A stretch of 64,000 bases of DNA from an uncultured Acidimicrobiales bacterium (GTDB taxonomy: Bacteria; Actinomycetota; Acidimicrobiia; Acidimicrobiales; Bin134), in the NCBI GenBank assembly GCA_951813555.1, contig OX638344.1, positions 3,535,076 to 3,599,075 on the forward strand. Direction: 5' to 3'. The translations under genes and the position numbers were made by a program. Numbering within the stretch: position 1 is the stretch's first letter; every line of letters starts with the position of its first letter. A model generated the notes under the pieces. The model was not told where the DNA came from. It made no database searches and saw only the letters and a program-made list of their open reading frames with translations. This document shows positions 17,459 through 25,021 of the stretch, one piece after another.

Positions 17459-19028
17459 TGGCCAGACTCCAGGGATCATGGGCCACGGTTACCGGCTCGG
17501 TACGCATGAACAGCGCTTGGGCAACGACTCCCCCGGTCAGCGGGGGTTCCTCTCCTGCCAAATCGGTCAATGTCAGAGCCACGCGCCGTACGCGCTGGAA
17601 CCCTCTGGCGGTGAGCCGGCCCTCCCCGATGGCGTGGCTCAGCAGATTTTTGGCATCTGGGTCCAGCGGAGCCAGCTCGTCCAAAGCGCTGTCTCGCAAC
17701 TCGCTGTTGGCCGCCACTCCTCGGCGGCGCGCGGCTGCTCGCGCCTGGTCCACCCTGTCCTTGACTTCGGCAGAGGACTCCCCGGCAGGCGCATCGAACA
17801 GATCGCTGACATCAGGACGTCCGACGTGGATTCTCAGGTCGAACCGGTCCAGCAGCGGACCGCTCAGCCGCCGGGCATAGCGCAAACGGGCCAAAGGGGT
17901 ACAGCGGCACATGCCGGGCTGTCCGAGCTCTCCGCACGGGCACGGGTTCATCGCCCCTACCAACAGAAACCGAGCAGGAAATGACGCCACCGCCGCAGCT
18001 CGGTTGACCCGGATGGTTCCCTCTTCTAGAGGCTGGCGCAGCGAATCCAGGGCTTGGGGGGCAAACTCACCCATCTCGTCCAAGAACAGCACCCCGCCGT
18101 GAGCGCAGCTGACCGCACCGGGTCTCAAGGCCCGGCTCCCGCCGCCCACCAAGGCCATCATCGAAGCTGAATGATGGGGCGCTTGCCACGGGGCCCGGCG
18201 TACTAGACCGGAGGAGGGCAGATCCAGGCCAGCGGCAGAGTGAACCATGGTGGCCTCGATGGCGGTGGCCTCATCCAACGGTGGAAGAAGTCCGGGGAGC
18301 CGCCGGGCCAGCATGGTTTTCCCCGCACCAGGCGGACCGATCATCAGCAAGTGATGCCCGCCGGCCGCGGCTACCTCCAAGCCCAAGCGAGCCATGTGCT
18401 GACCTCTCACATCAGCCAGGTCCACCGCGTCTTCCCACCGACTCACCGATTCCGGCGCGGGCAAGTCGGGCCAGACTTCCTCGCCTCGGAGCGCGGAGAT
18501 CAGGTCCTGGAGCATGTCCGGCGCCCGGACCTCGGGACCGTTCGCCAGAGCTGCCTCAGCGGCGCTCTCCGGAGCCACCACGACTGCGGCGGTGTCCAGA
18601 CAGCGCACTTGGGGGAGCACACCGGGTACCGCCCGGAGACGGCCGTCAAGCCCCAGTTCGGCCAGAAAGGCCGTATCAGCCACGATTTCAGCACCGAGCT
18701 GGTCATCGGCGACCAATATGCCGATGGCAATGGCCAAGTCGAGTCCTGGACCTTCCTTGCGTATGCCTGAGGGCGCCAGGTTCACGGTTATGCGTCCTGG
18801 GGGCCAATCGACGCCGCTAGACAACAGGGCGGCCCGAACCCGGTCGCGGGCCTCTCGACAGGCGGCATCGGGAAGACCCACCACCGTGAAGGTGGGCAGA
18901 CCCGTAGAGACATGGACCTCCACTGATACCGGATGTCCGGTGATGCCGGCGAGGACGGAGGCAGGAATGGTGGCAAGCACGGTTGGTGCTTTCCCGAGGA
19001 AGATTCCTCGTGCCTGGAGGGTGGCCAT
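17448..19028 (-). CDS. comM: YifB/ComM family Mg-chelatase-like AAA+ ATPase
   Basis: ComM is a hexameric helicase that promotes branch migration during natural transformation in Vibrio; many non-competent bacteria also keep it. Sequence features are the N-terminal ChlI-like domain (VEVHVSTGLPTFTVVGLPDA), Walker A GPPGAGKT, Walker B GGVLFLDEM, the NPCPCGE zinc-loop motif with CRCTP, and the C-terminal ChlI domain (RLTARGFQRVRRVALTLTDL). ATG 19028 gives 526 residues; a GTG at 19040 is also possible. It belongs to the yraN-comM-dprA-xerC actinobacterial cluster. Confidence 0.92.
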   Translation of the reverse strand: MATLQARGIFLGKAPTVLATIPASVLAGITGHPVSVEVHVSTGLPTFTVVGLPDAACREARDRVRAALLSSGVDWPPGRITVNLAPSGIRKEGPGLDLAIAIGILVADDQLGAEIVADTAFLAELGLDGRLRAVPGVLPQVRCLDTAAVVVAPESAAEAALANGPEVRAPDMLQDLISALRGEEVWPDLPAPESVSRWEDAVDLADVRGQHMARLGLEVAAAGGHHLLMIGPPGAGKTMLARRLPGLLPPLDEATAIEATMVHSAAGLDLPSSGLVRRAPWQAPHHSASMMALVGGGSRALRPGAVSCAHGGVLFLDEMGEFAPQALDSLRQPLEEGTIRVNRAAAVASFPARFLLVGAMNPCPCGELGQPGMCRCTPLARLRYARRLSGPLLDRFDLRIHVGRPDVSDLFDAPAGESSAEVKDRVDQARAAARRRGVAANSELRDSALDELAPLDPDAKNLLSHAIGEGRLTARGFQRVRRVALTLTDLAGEEPPLTGGVVAQALFMRTEPVTVAHDPWSLANAR

Positions 19029-19087
19029 TGCGCTGACCACGAGCGTGGCCGTAGATCATAGCGACAGGCAGTGACAACTGCCCCTAG

Positions 19088-19456
19088 TCAGAGGACCTCA
19101 TTGACGTAGCGGAGCACGGCGTCGATCTCGCCCGCGGTCAACAGCCCCCCGAAAGCAGGCATGCGGTCTCGCCCGTCAGACACCACAGCTGCGGCATCGC
19201 CGAGATCGGGATACACCTGCACAAGCCGGCCTCGATTGAATCGCGGGCCATCGCCGGTCCCGCTGCCATCGGCGTCGTGACACGACGAGCACCGGTCGAC
19301 GTAGATTGCCCGACCGGCCACCAGCACGGGATCAGGTGTTCCACCGGGGCCCTCTCCCACCTCAGGTGAACTACCTGACCCGCAGCCGAAGGCCACCAAC
19401 AAGCACAGAGACACGACCACCGACCGCAGAGCAATCCCAGCTTCCCTGACAGCCAC
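19088..19456 (-). CDS. Cytochrome c (class I) lipoprotein
   Basis: This is a small exported electron-transfer protein. From GTG 19456 the product begins with a hydrophobic leader ending LLVAFGC, consistent with a lipoprotein signal, then has one heme-binding CSSCH, and a probable axial-methionine loop DRMPAFGGLLTAGEI, followed by the last helix IDAVLRYVNEVL. The frame is open to 19513, but that longer form would overlap the plus-strand gene at 19479 and have an unusually long leader. TATCGT lies about seven bases before this GTG, so a leaderless transcript is possible. The redox partner is unknown. Confidence 0.8.
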   Translation of the reverse strand: MAVREAGIALRSVVVSLCLLVAFGCGSGSSPEVGEGPGGTPDPVLVAGRAIYVDRCSSCHDADGSGTGDGPRFNRGRLVQVYPDLGDAAAVVSDGRDRMPAFGGLLTAGEIDAVLRYVNEVL

Positions 19457-19478
19457 CCTTGGGACGATACTGGGGAAT

Positions 19479-19589
19479 ATGGGCTTCGACCCCACACGAA
19501 AGCAGCGGCGCACCCGCTTCGACTACTGGTATGTGGCCGTGGGTCTGCTGGTCTGCATCGGGCTGATTCTGTGGGCCTTGCTGGGCTGA
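19479..19589 (+). CDS. Small single-pass membrane protein, 36 residues
   Basis: A short plus-strand frame encodes MGFDPTRKQRRTRFDYWYVA and then VGLLVCIGLILWALLG. A basic N-terminus is followed by one clear membrane helix. GGGGA lies just before the ATG. It is divergent from the cytochrome c gene and ends eight bases before the convergent yraN gene. No family is recognised. The classic small-membrane-protein layout and its isolated position support it as a real gene. Confidence 0.6.
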   Translation: MGFDPTRKQRRTRFDYWYVAVGLLVCIGLILWALLG

Positions 19590-19596
19590 GAGTGGG

Positions 19597-19941
19597 CTAA
19601 AACGCCGACTCGATCACCCGCAGGTCTCGGCCGACTACTTCGGCGACATCAAACCGAAGCTTGACTGCCCCCTTGCGTTCCTGCTCAGATAGCCACTGGG
19701 CGGCCAGCCGGCGTATTCGCCGCTGCTTCTGCCAGTCGACAGCCTCGGCTGGAGTACCAAATGCGTTCGACGACCGGGTTTTGACTTCGCACACCGCAAC
19801 AACAGGCCCACGCCGCACAATCACATCCAGCTCCCCATGGCGAGACCGCCAGTTGCGCTCAAGAATCTCGAACCCATGGCGGCGATACCATCGGACCACA
19901 CGGTCTTCTCCCCAACGACCCAGCGCCTGGTTGTATGCCAT
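19597..19941 (-). CDS. yraN: YraN (UPF0102) endonuclease-like protein
   Basis: The product belongs to the Holliday-junction-resolvase-like UPF0102 family, of unproven function. From ATG 19941, behind a clear GGTGGAGG site, it is 114 residues: GRWGEDRVVRWYRRHGFEIL, the catalytic-like E..D...R..P..V..CEVKTR pattern (GELDVIVRRGPVVAVCEVKT) and LRFDVAEV. The PD-(D/E)XK residues are present. The frame is open further upstream, but that part lacks similarity. It lies in the yraN-comM-dprA cluster typical of Actinobacteria. Confidence 0.92.
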   Translation of the reverse strand: MAYNQALGRWGEDRVVRWYRRHGFEILERNWRSRHGELDVIVRRGPVVAVCEVKTRSSNAFGTPAEAVDWQKQRRIRRLAAQWLSEQERKGAVKLRFDVAEVVGRDLRVIESAF

Positions 19942-19975
19942 ACCTCCACCGTAAGCACGGGGAGTGACAATTTGG

Positions 19976-20320
19976 CTAGAAGCGCTTCTCCTTGACGCGG
20001 GCGGCCCGACCGATGCGGTCGCGCAAGTAGTAGAGCTTGGCCCGGCGCACATCGCCGCGGGCCCCGACCTCCACTTTGGCGATGATGGGAGAATGGACCG
20101 GAAACGTTCGCTCCACTCCCACCCCGAAACTCACTTTCCGAACGGTGAAGGTCTCCCGGATCCCGCTGCCCTGCCGGCGGATGACCACGCCCTCAAAGAC
20201 CTGGACCCGCTCGCGATTCCCCTCCACTACTCGTACATGCACCTTGACCGCGTCACCGGGGGTGAACTCAGGAATATCGGTGCGTCTGGTATCGCGATCA
20301 ACGATGTCGGTGGGATTCAT
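19976..20320 (-). CDS. rplS: 50S ribosomal protein L19
   Basis: L19 sits at the 30S-50S interface. The 114-residue sequence is canonical throughout: [75 protein letters not shown]. The ATG follows AGAGG. It is downstream of trmD but has its own promoter-like -10 at 20378-20383, which suggests independent expression. Confidence 0.98.
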   Translation of the reverse strand: MNPTDIVDRDTRRTDIPEFTPGDAVKVHVRVVEGNRERVQVFEGVVIRRQGSGIRETFTVRKVSFGVGVERTFPVHSPIIAKVEVGARGDVRRAKLYYLRDRIGRAARVKEKRF

Positions 20321-20377
20321 AGCACGCCTCTGGTGAGCTGTTCAGCGCCCATGACAGGCATTGGGGCGCGACAGAAA

Positions 20378-20383
20378 ATTATA
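20378..20383 (-). promoter_or_regulatory. Perfect -10 hexamer upstream of rplS
   Basis: The minus strand reads TATAAT here, 58 bases before the rplS ATG. No good -35 is seen at 17 bases; the -35 area falls in the repeated trmD tail (TTCGGC at 19 bases spacing). This probably gives rplS its own transcript. Confidence 0.55.
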
Positions 20384-20400
20384 CCCGGCCCGATTAGGCG

Positions 20401-20451
20401 AAGCCGAACTCTCCCAGAGGCCGAACTCTCCTAGAGGCCGAACTCTTCTAG
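20401..20451 (-). repeat. Three tandem 17-bp copies of the trmD 3' end
   Basis: The trmD end (AGAAGAGTTCGGCCTCT on the minus strand, just before and into the stop) is followed by two more 17-bp copies with one to three changes each. The copies fall in the trmD-rplS spacer, next to the rplS promoter. Confidence 0.85.
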
Positions 20452-21150
20452 GAGTGCTTGCTCAGCGTTAGTCAGTCCGCCGCGAACGTCGATGAGGTCG
20501 GGACGCAAGGCCATCGTTCGGGCCAGAGATTGGGCTTTCCGCCAGCGGTCCACGCGGCCGTGATCTCCCGACCTCAACACTTCGGGCACTGACCAACCCC
20601 GATACTCGGCAGGCCGGGTGTAGTGGGGATACTCCAAGAGCCCATCGCTGAACGACTCCTCAGCGGCGGACATCTCGTTGCCCAACACACCGGGAATCAG
20701 CCGGCCCACAACCTCGATGACCGCCATCGCCCCTACTTCGCCACCGGCCAACACGAAATCGCCCAGCGAAAGCTCCCCATCCACGAGATGGTCTCGAACT
20801 CGCTGATCCACCCCTTCATAACGCCCGCACAGAAGCGAGAAGCCACCGCCGGAGGCCAGCTCTTGGGCGACGACCTGATCAAACTGCCGTCCAGCAGGCC
20901 CCAGAAGGAACAAGGGCCTAGGCGGGTTGGCCTGCTCTACCGAGTTGAACAGGGGCTCCGGCATCATCACCATCCCCGCACCGCCGCCGAACGGGGAGTC
21001 GTCAACCGAGCGGTGGGGATCGCCGGCACTCGCTCTGAGGTCATGAACACGCACCTCAAACCGGCCCTGATCCACCGCTCTCCCGATCACTCCATAGCCC
21101 AAGAACACCTCGAACATTGACGGGAAGATGCTGAAAACGTCGACTCTCAT
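20431..21150 (-). CDS. trmD: tRNA (guanine-N1)-methyltransferase
   Basis: TrmD methylates G37 of tRNAs that carry G36, preventing frameshifts. The SPOUT-fold trefoil-knot region is evident: PFGGGAGMVMMPEP, LLCGRYEGVDQRV, LSLGDFVLAGGE, and the C-terminal domain PAEYRGWSVPEVLRSGDHG. The length of 239 is normal. The ATG overlaps the rimM stop (ATGA), so the two are coupled. The end of the gene is tandemly repeated in the spacer. Confidence 0.97.
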   Translation of the reverse strand: MRVDVFSIFPSMFEVFLGYGVIGRAVDQGRFEVRVHDLRASAGDPHRSVDDSPFGGGAGMVMMPEPLFNSVEQANPPRPLFLLGPAGRQFDQVVAQELASGGGFSLLCGRYEGVDQRVRDHLVDGELSLGDFVLAGGEVGAMAVIEVVGRLIPGVLGNEMSAAEESFSDGLLEYPHYTRPAEYRGWSVPEVLRSGDHGRVDRWRKAQSLARTMALRPDLIDVRGGLTNAEQALLEEFGL

Positions 21151-21614
21151 ATTTCGTCGAACAAACCGTCCGGCACATCCACTACCAGTCGGCCCTCCGA
21201 CTGCTCCGTCAGAAAAGTGAGGGGCACCAAGGCTCCCGTTTCCAATTCCAGCAAATCGCTGGCCGGGTTGACCTGCACCGCTTCGACCCGGCCCCGCTCC
21301 GTTCCGTCAGCCTCGCAAACCATCATGCCGACCAGCTCGTGTACCCAAAGCTCGTCGGGATCGGAGATGGGCTCGGCCCTGAGCACTTGTCCTCGTAAGA
21401 ACTCAGCCGTGCTCCGGTCGCCGACCTCGGCGAACCGCACAATCCAACGCCGCTGAAAAGCTCGAGCCTCGGCCACCGTGAGCGAACCGGAATCGGAGCA
21501 GAGCACCGACCCGGCCTCAAGCCGCTCGGCGCGATTGGTCCACAGTGTGACCACCATCTCCCCCCGGATCCCATGAGCCCGGTCGATACGGCCAACCTCT
21601 AGCAGAGGAGGCAC
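21147..21614 (-). CDS. rimM: Ribosome maturation factor RimM
   Basis: RimM binds S19 and helps 30S head assembly. From GTG 21614 the protein is 155 residues, with VGRIDRAHGIRGEMVVTLWT as the RimM N-domain and the PRC-barrel-like C-domain from about residue 85 (DELWVHELVGMMVCEADG). The frame is open to a TTG at 21692 inside khpA, but that would add a serine-rich leader with no similarity. There is no strong ribosome site, so coupling to khpA is likely. Confidence 0.92.
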   Translation of the reverse strand: MPPLLEVGRIDRAHGIRGEMVVTLWTNRAERLEAGSVLCSDSGSLTVAEARAFQRRWIVRFAEVGDRSTAEFLRGQVLRAEPISDPDELWVHELVGMMVCEADGTERGRVEAVQVNPASDLLELETGALVPLTFLTEQSEGRLVVDVPDGLFDEI

Positions 21615-21633
21615 GCTCGGGGCTTTCGAACGT

Positions 21634-21972
21634 TCAGTCGACGAACTCGACGTCGACGAAGCTGTCGTCTTTGCTGGCTGCGGCCCGCACAATGGTGCGG
21701 ATGGAATTGGCGACTCGACCGCGGCGACCGATGACCCGGCCCATGTCGCCTTCGGCCACTGTTACCTCCAGCGCCACCGAGCCCTGCCTTTCGACCACCT
21801 CAACCTCGACCTCGTCGGGGTTTTCCACCACCGACTTCACCAGGTACTCCAGAACATTGCGGGCGGTTGGCACATCGATGGTGTTAATGTCGCCCGGCTC
21901 GTCGAAATCGTCGTCGTCGTATCCGTCGTCGTCGTATTCCTCGTCCTCAACTCTCAAGTCGGTGTCGCTCAC
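21634..21972 (-). CDS. khpA: KH-domain RNA-binding protein KhpA, acidic N-terminus
   Basis: KhpA is a small single-KH RNA-binding protein found between rpsP and rimM in Gram-positives. Residues 35-112 are the KH domain, with the RNA-binding GxxG loop in MGRVIGRRGRVAN. The first 34 residues form an extra Asp/Glu-rich segment (EDEEYDDDGYDDDDFDEPGD) not usual for the roughly 80-residue family. The GTG start overlaps the rpsP stop as GTGA. Confidence 0.92.
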   Translation of the reverse strand: MSDTDLRVEDEEYDDDGYDDDDFDEPGDINTIDVPTARNVLEYLVKSVVENPDEVEVEVVERQGSVALEVTVAEGDMGRVIGRRGRVANSIRTIVRAAASKDDSFVDVEFVD

Positions 21973-22475
21973 GATTCCCCACCCTCGGCTTTCTCGGTGT
22001 CTTGCTCCGCAGCTTGGTCTGTATCCGTCGCAGCGTCGGCAGCGGCGTCGGCAGCTTGGTCTGTATCCGTCGCGGCGTCGGCAGCTTGGTCTGTATCCGC
22101 GGCAGCGTCCTCGTCAGCTTCCTCCGTCGCGGCGTCGGCAGTGGAAACACTCGTTTCCGCTGAGGCGGCCGTGGTCACTATCGCCGGGCGCTGATCGGCC
22201 TGTTGGGCCGGCCCTTCACCACCGGTGAACTCGGCCCATGCCCCAGAGATGACCAGGAGCTTCTGCACCCGCTCGCTCGGCTGGGCGCCATGGCGCAGCC
22301 AGTGGAGTGCCCGCTCGTTGTCGATCTCAACTAGCGACGGTTCCTGGCGGGGATTGTAGGTACCCACGATCTCGATGAACCGCCCATTGCGGGCCTTGCG
22401 GGAATCAGCGGCTACAACGCGGTAGGTGGGCTGCTTCTTCTTGCCCATCCGCATCAGCCGGAGTCTTACTGCCAC
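21969..22475 (-). CDS. rpsP: 30S ribosomal protein S16 with repeat-rich acidic tail
   Basis: S16 is an early-assembling small-subunit protein. The first 80 residues are canonical (VRLRLMRMGKKKQPTYRVVA, RFIEIVGTYNPRQ, ALHWLRHGAQPSERVQKLL). The remaining 88 are an Ala/Asp/Thr-rich acidic tail with repeated ATDTDQAADAA units. S16 is normally 80-150 residues, so this is long. The GTG start has only a weak upstream AAGGG. Confidence 0.96.
   Translation of the reverse strand: MAVRLRLMRMGKKKQPTYRVVAADSRKARNGRFIEIVGTYNPRQEPSLVEIDNERALHWLRHGAQPSERVQKLLVISGAWAEFTGGEGPAQQADQRPAIVTTAASAETSVSTADAATEEADEDAAADTDQAADAATDTDQAADAAADAATDTDQAAEQDTEKAEGGES
22010..22110 (-). repeat. Direct repeats in the rpsP tail
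   Basis: Three copies of a block starting CAGCTTGGTCTGTATCCG (near 22010, 22052 and 22082 on the plus strand), with 30-42-bp spacing, encode DTDQAADAA units of the S16 extension. Confidence 0.85.
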
Positions 22476-22595
22476 TAGCCGGTCAGCCCTTCCATCGTTC
22501 TGAGCCCAATTGGCCCCTCATCAGCGCCTGTGCAGGCACGAACCGGCGCCGGCCGCCGGAATAGGGAAACTCTACCCGCCGAAAATCCCTGTGGG

Positions 22596-24065
22596 CTACC
22601 TCAGGGAGGAGAGATCGAATTGCCCATCCTCCAAGCCCGGCAAGGTCAACTTGGGCTTGCCCGGCTTGTTCTGCTGGCTGCCCGGCGCAGTCACCCGACT
22701 TCCCTTTTGCTGGCTGCCCGGTGGGGTCACCCGACTCCCCTTGCGGCCCTTCTTGGGCTTCTTTCTTCCCGCACCAGGCCCCTTGCCGCCGCCCATTTTC
22801 TTCATCATCCGCTGGACCTCGCCGAACTGGCGCAAGAGCTGGGATATCTCAGAGGGACGGGTTCCCGAGCCAGCGGCGATCCGCTGACGGCGAGAGCCGT
22901 CGATCATGCGGGGGGCTGCCCGCTCTTGAGGGGTCATCGAGCAGATGATGGCCTCCACCTGGGCGATTCGCTCGTCCTCGATCTCTGCTTTGCGCAACTC
23001 AGGGGGTGCCCCGGGGAGCATCCCCACGAGGTCTTGGAGCGAGCCCATCTTCTTGAGCTGGCGCATCTGCTCCAAAAAGTCCTCCAGCGTGAACTCCCCT
23101 TCCAGCAGCTTGGCCGCGGTCGCTTCCGCCTCAGCCTCCTCGTACACCTGCTCGGCCTTCTCGATCAGGGTGAGCACATCGCCCATGCCGAGAATCCGAC
23201 TGGCCACCCGGTCGGGGTGGAACAACTCGAACTCGTCGATCTTCTCGCCGGTAGAGGAGAAGGCGATCGGCCGACCCACCACCTCTTTCACCGAAAGCGC
23301 CGCGCCTCCCCGAGCATCCCCGTCCACCTTGGTGAGAATCACCCCGTCGAGTTCAAGAACGGCATGGAACGACTCGGCGGTGGTCACCGCGTCTTGGCCG
23401 GTCATAGCGTCGACCACCAGGAAGGTGTAGTGGGGTTCGATGGCGTCGGATATCCGCCCGACTTGATCCATCATCTCGTCATCGATGGCCAACCGCCCGG
23501 CGGTGTCGCAGATCACCACATCCCGGCTGGAGGCCACGGCCTCGGCCACGCCTCGTCTGGCTACTGCGATCGGATCGGAGGGCTCGCTGAACACCGGGAC
23601 CCCGATGGCCGCACCGAGGGTGCGGAGCTGGTCAACCGCCGCCGGACGCTGCAAATCGGCGCCCACCAGCATCGGGTTGCGGCCCTGCTGCTTGAACCAG
23701 GAGGCCAGCTTGGCCGCGTTGGTGGTCTTGCCCGAGCCCTGGAGTCCGGCCAGCAGCACCACCGTGGGGGGCTTGGCTGGATGGGAGATCTCCAGGGTCT
23801 CGCCGCCCAGGGTGGTGATCAGCTCCTCGTGGACGAACTTGATCACCTGCTGGACTGGGTCCAGCGCCCTGTGGACCTCGGCTCCCACGCACCGCTGGCG
23901 GACCCTCTCCTGGAAGCTGCGGACTACATGGAGGTTGACATCGGCCTCTAGCAGGGCGAGGCGGATCTCCCTCAGCACCTCGTCGACGTCGCTCTCCCGC
24001 AGCGTCCCCAAGCCCCGCATTCGCTTGAAGATGCCCTCGAACCGGTTGCTCAGCGTGTCGAACAT
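22596..24065 (-). CDS. ffh: Signal recognition particle protein Ffh
   Basis: Ffh with SRP RNA recognises signal sequences and delivers ribosomes to FtsY. The N domain (1-90), G domain (Walker A LAGLQGSGKTTNAAKLA, DTAGRL, TKVDGDARGG) and methionine-rich M domain (MRQLKKMGSLQDLVGMLPG, GSRRQRIAAGSGT, MMKKMGGGKG) are all present. The C-terminal tail has two tandem KGSRVT(P/A)PGSQQ units encoded by a 36-bp repeat at 22671-22742. Ffh is 489 residues. SRP RNA was not found in the window. Confidence 0.97.
   Translation of the reverse strand: MFDTLSNRFEGIFKRMRGLGTLRESDVDEVLREIRLALLEADVNLHVVRSFQERVRQRCVGAEVHRALDPVQQVIKFVHEELITTLGGETLEISHPAKPPTVVLLAGLQGSGKTTNAAKLASWFKQQGRNPMLVGADLQRPAAVDQLRTLGAAIGVPVFSEPSDPIAVARRGVAEAVASSRDVVICDTAGRLAIDDEMMDQVGRISDAIEPHYTFLVVDAMTGQDAVTTAESFHAVLELDGVILTKVDGDARGGAALSVKEVVGRPIAFSSTGEKIDEFELFHPDRVASRILGMGDVLTLIEKAEQVYEEAEAEATAAKLLEGEFTLEDFLEQMRQLKKMGSLQDLVGMLPGAPPELRKAEIEDERIAQVEAIICSMTPQERAAPRMIDGSRRQRIAAGSGTRPSEISQLLRQFGEVQRMMKKMGGGKGPGAGRKKPKKGRKGSRVTPPGSQQKGSRVTAPGSQQNKPGKPKLTLPGLEDGQFDLSSLR
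22671..22742 (-). repeat. 36-bp tandem repeat in ffh tail
   Basis: Two 36-bp units (22671-22706 and 22707-22742) with a handful of differences encode KGSRVTAPGSQQ and KGSRVTPPGSQQ near the Ffh C-terminus. Confidence 0.88.
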
Positions 24066-24113
24066 GGGCTGCCTACCCTAGTGGTCCGCCCCCGAAAATC
24101 GTGCCTCGGGAGA

Positions 24114-25010
24114 TCAGGAGAGCAAGGCTTCGACGAATTCGACGGCGTCGAATTCCACCAAGTCTCCGACACCCTCCCCCAGGCCCACCAGCTTCACCGG
24201 GATGTCCAGCTCATTTTGCACAGCCATCACGATGCCGCCCTTGGCCGACCCGTCGAGCTTGGTGAGCACAACACCGGTCAGCTCAGCCGTCTCGGTGAAC
24301 CGGCGGGCTTGGGCCAAGCCGTTCTGACCGGTGCTGGCGTCGATCACCAGCAGCACCTCGGTGACCATGCCCGGCCCTTTGCCGGCCACCCGATAGATCT
24401 TGGCCAGCTCGTCCATCAGGTTGGTGCGGGTGTGCAGGCGACCGGCGGTATCGGCCATGACCAGCGGCACCCCCGCGGCTGAGGCGTGCTCGATGGCGTC
24501 GTAGACCACTGAGCTGGGATCAGCGCCCTCGGCGCCCCGCACCAGCTCGGCGCCCGACCGGTCGGCCCACAGACCCAACTGCTCGACGGCCGCCGCTCGA
24601 TAGGTATCGCCCGCGGCCAGCACAACCTTGCGGCCGCCCTGTGCCTCTCGGGCAGCCAGCTTGCCGATAGTTGTGGTCTTGCCCGCGCCGTTCACGCCCA
24701 CGAACAGCCATACCGCGGGGTTGCCGTCAGCCCGCAGCTCCAGATCCCTGCCACCCAGGTCTTCGGCCAACTGGTCCTTGAGCAGGGCCACCAGCGCATC
24801 GGCGTCGGTGACCTTCTCGGCCTTGGCCCGCTCCTTCAGCCGGTCGAGCAGCGCGGTCGTGGCACCCACCCCGGCGTCGGCCAGGATCAACGCCTCCTCC
24901 AGCTCCTCCCAGGTGGCGTCGTCCACCCCCCGGGAGACCACCGACGACAAGAACCCTGAGAACGCGCCGCGGGCGGACGCCATTCGACCGCGGAAACCAG
25001 TTCGCGCCAT
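24114..25010 (-). CDS. ftsY: Signal recognition particle receptor FtsY
   Basis: FtsY is the membrane-associated GTPase receptor for SRP. The NG domains are complete: N helices (WEELEEALILADAGVGATT), Walker A GVNGAGKTTTIGKLAAR, DTYRAAAVEQL, DTAGRLHTRTNLMDEL and TKLDGSAKGG. The acidic A domain found in many FtsY proteins is almost absent; only about 15 basic residues precede the N domain (RTGFRGRMASARGAFSGF), suggesting direct membrane contact by a basic helix. It lies 48 bases upstream of ffh. Confidence 0.96.
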   Translation of the reverse strand: MARTGFRGRMASARGAFSGFLSSVVSRGVDDATWEELEEALILADAGVGATTALLDRLKERAKAEKVTDADALVALLKDQLAEDLGGRDLELRADGNPAVWLFVGVNGAGKTTTIGKLAAREAQGGRKVVLAAGDTYRAAAVEQLGLWADRSGAELVRGAEGADPSSVVYDAIEHASAAGVPLVMADTAGRLHTRTNLMDELAKIYRVAGKGPGMVTEVLLVIDASTGQNGLAQARRFTETAELTGVVLTKLDGSAKGGIVMAVQNELDIPVKLVGLGEGVGDLVEFDAVEFVEALLS

Positions 25011-25021
25011 GCGACTAGCCC

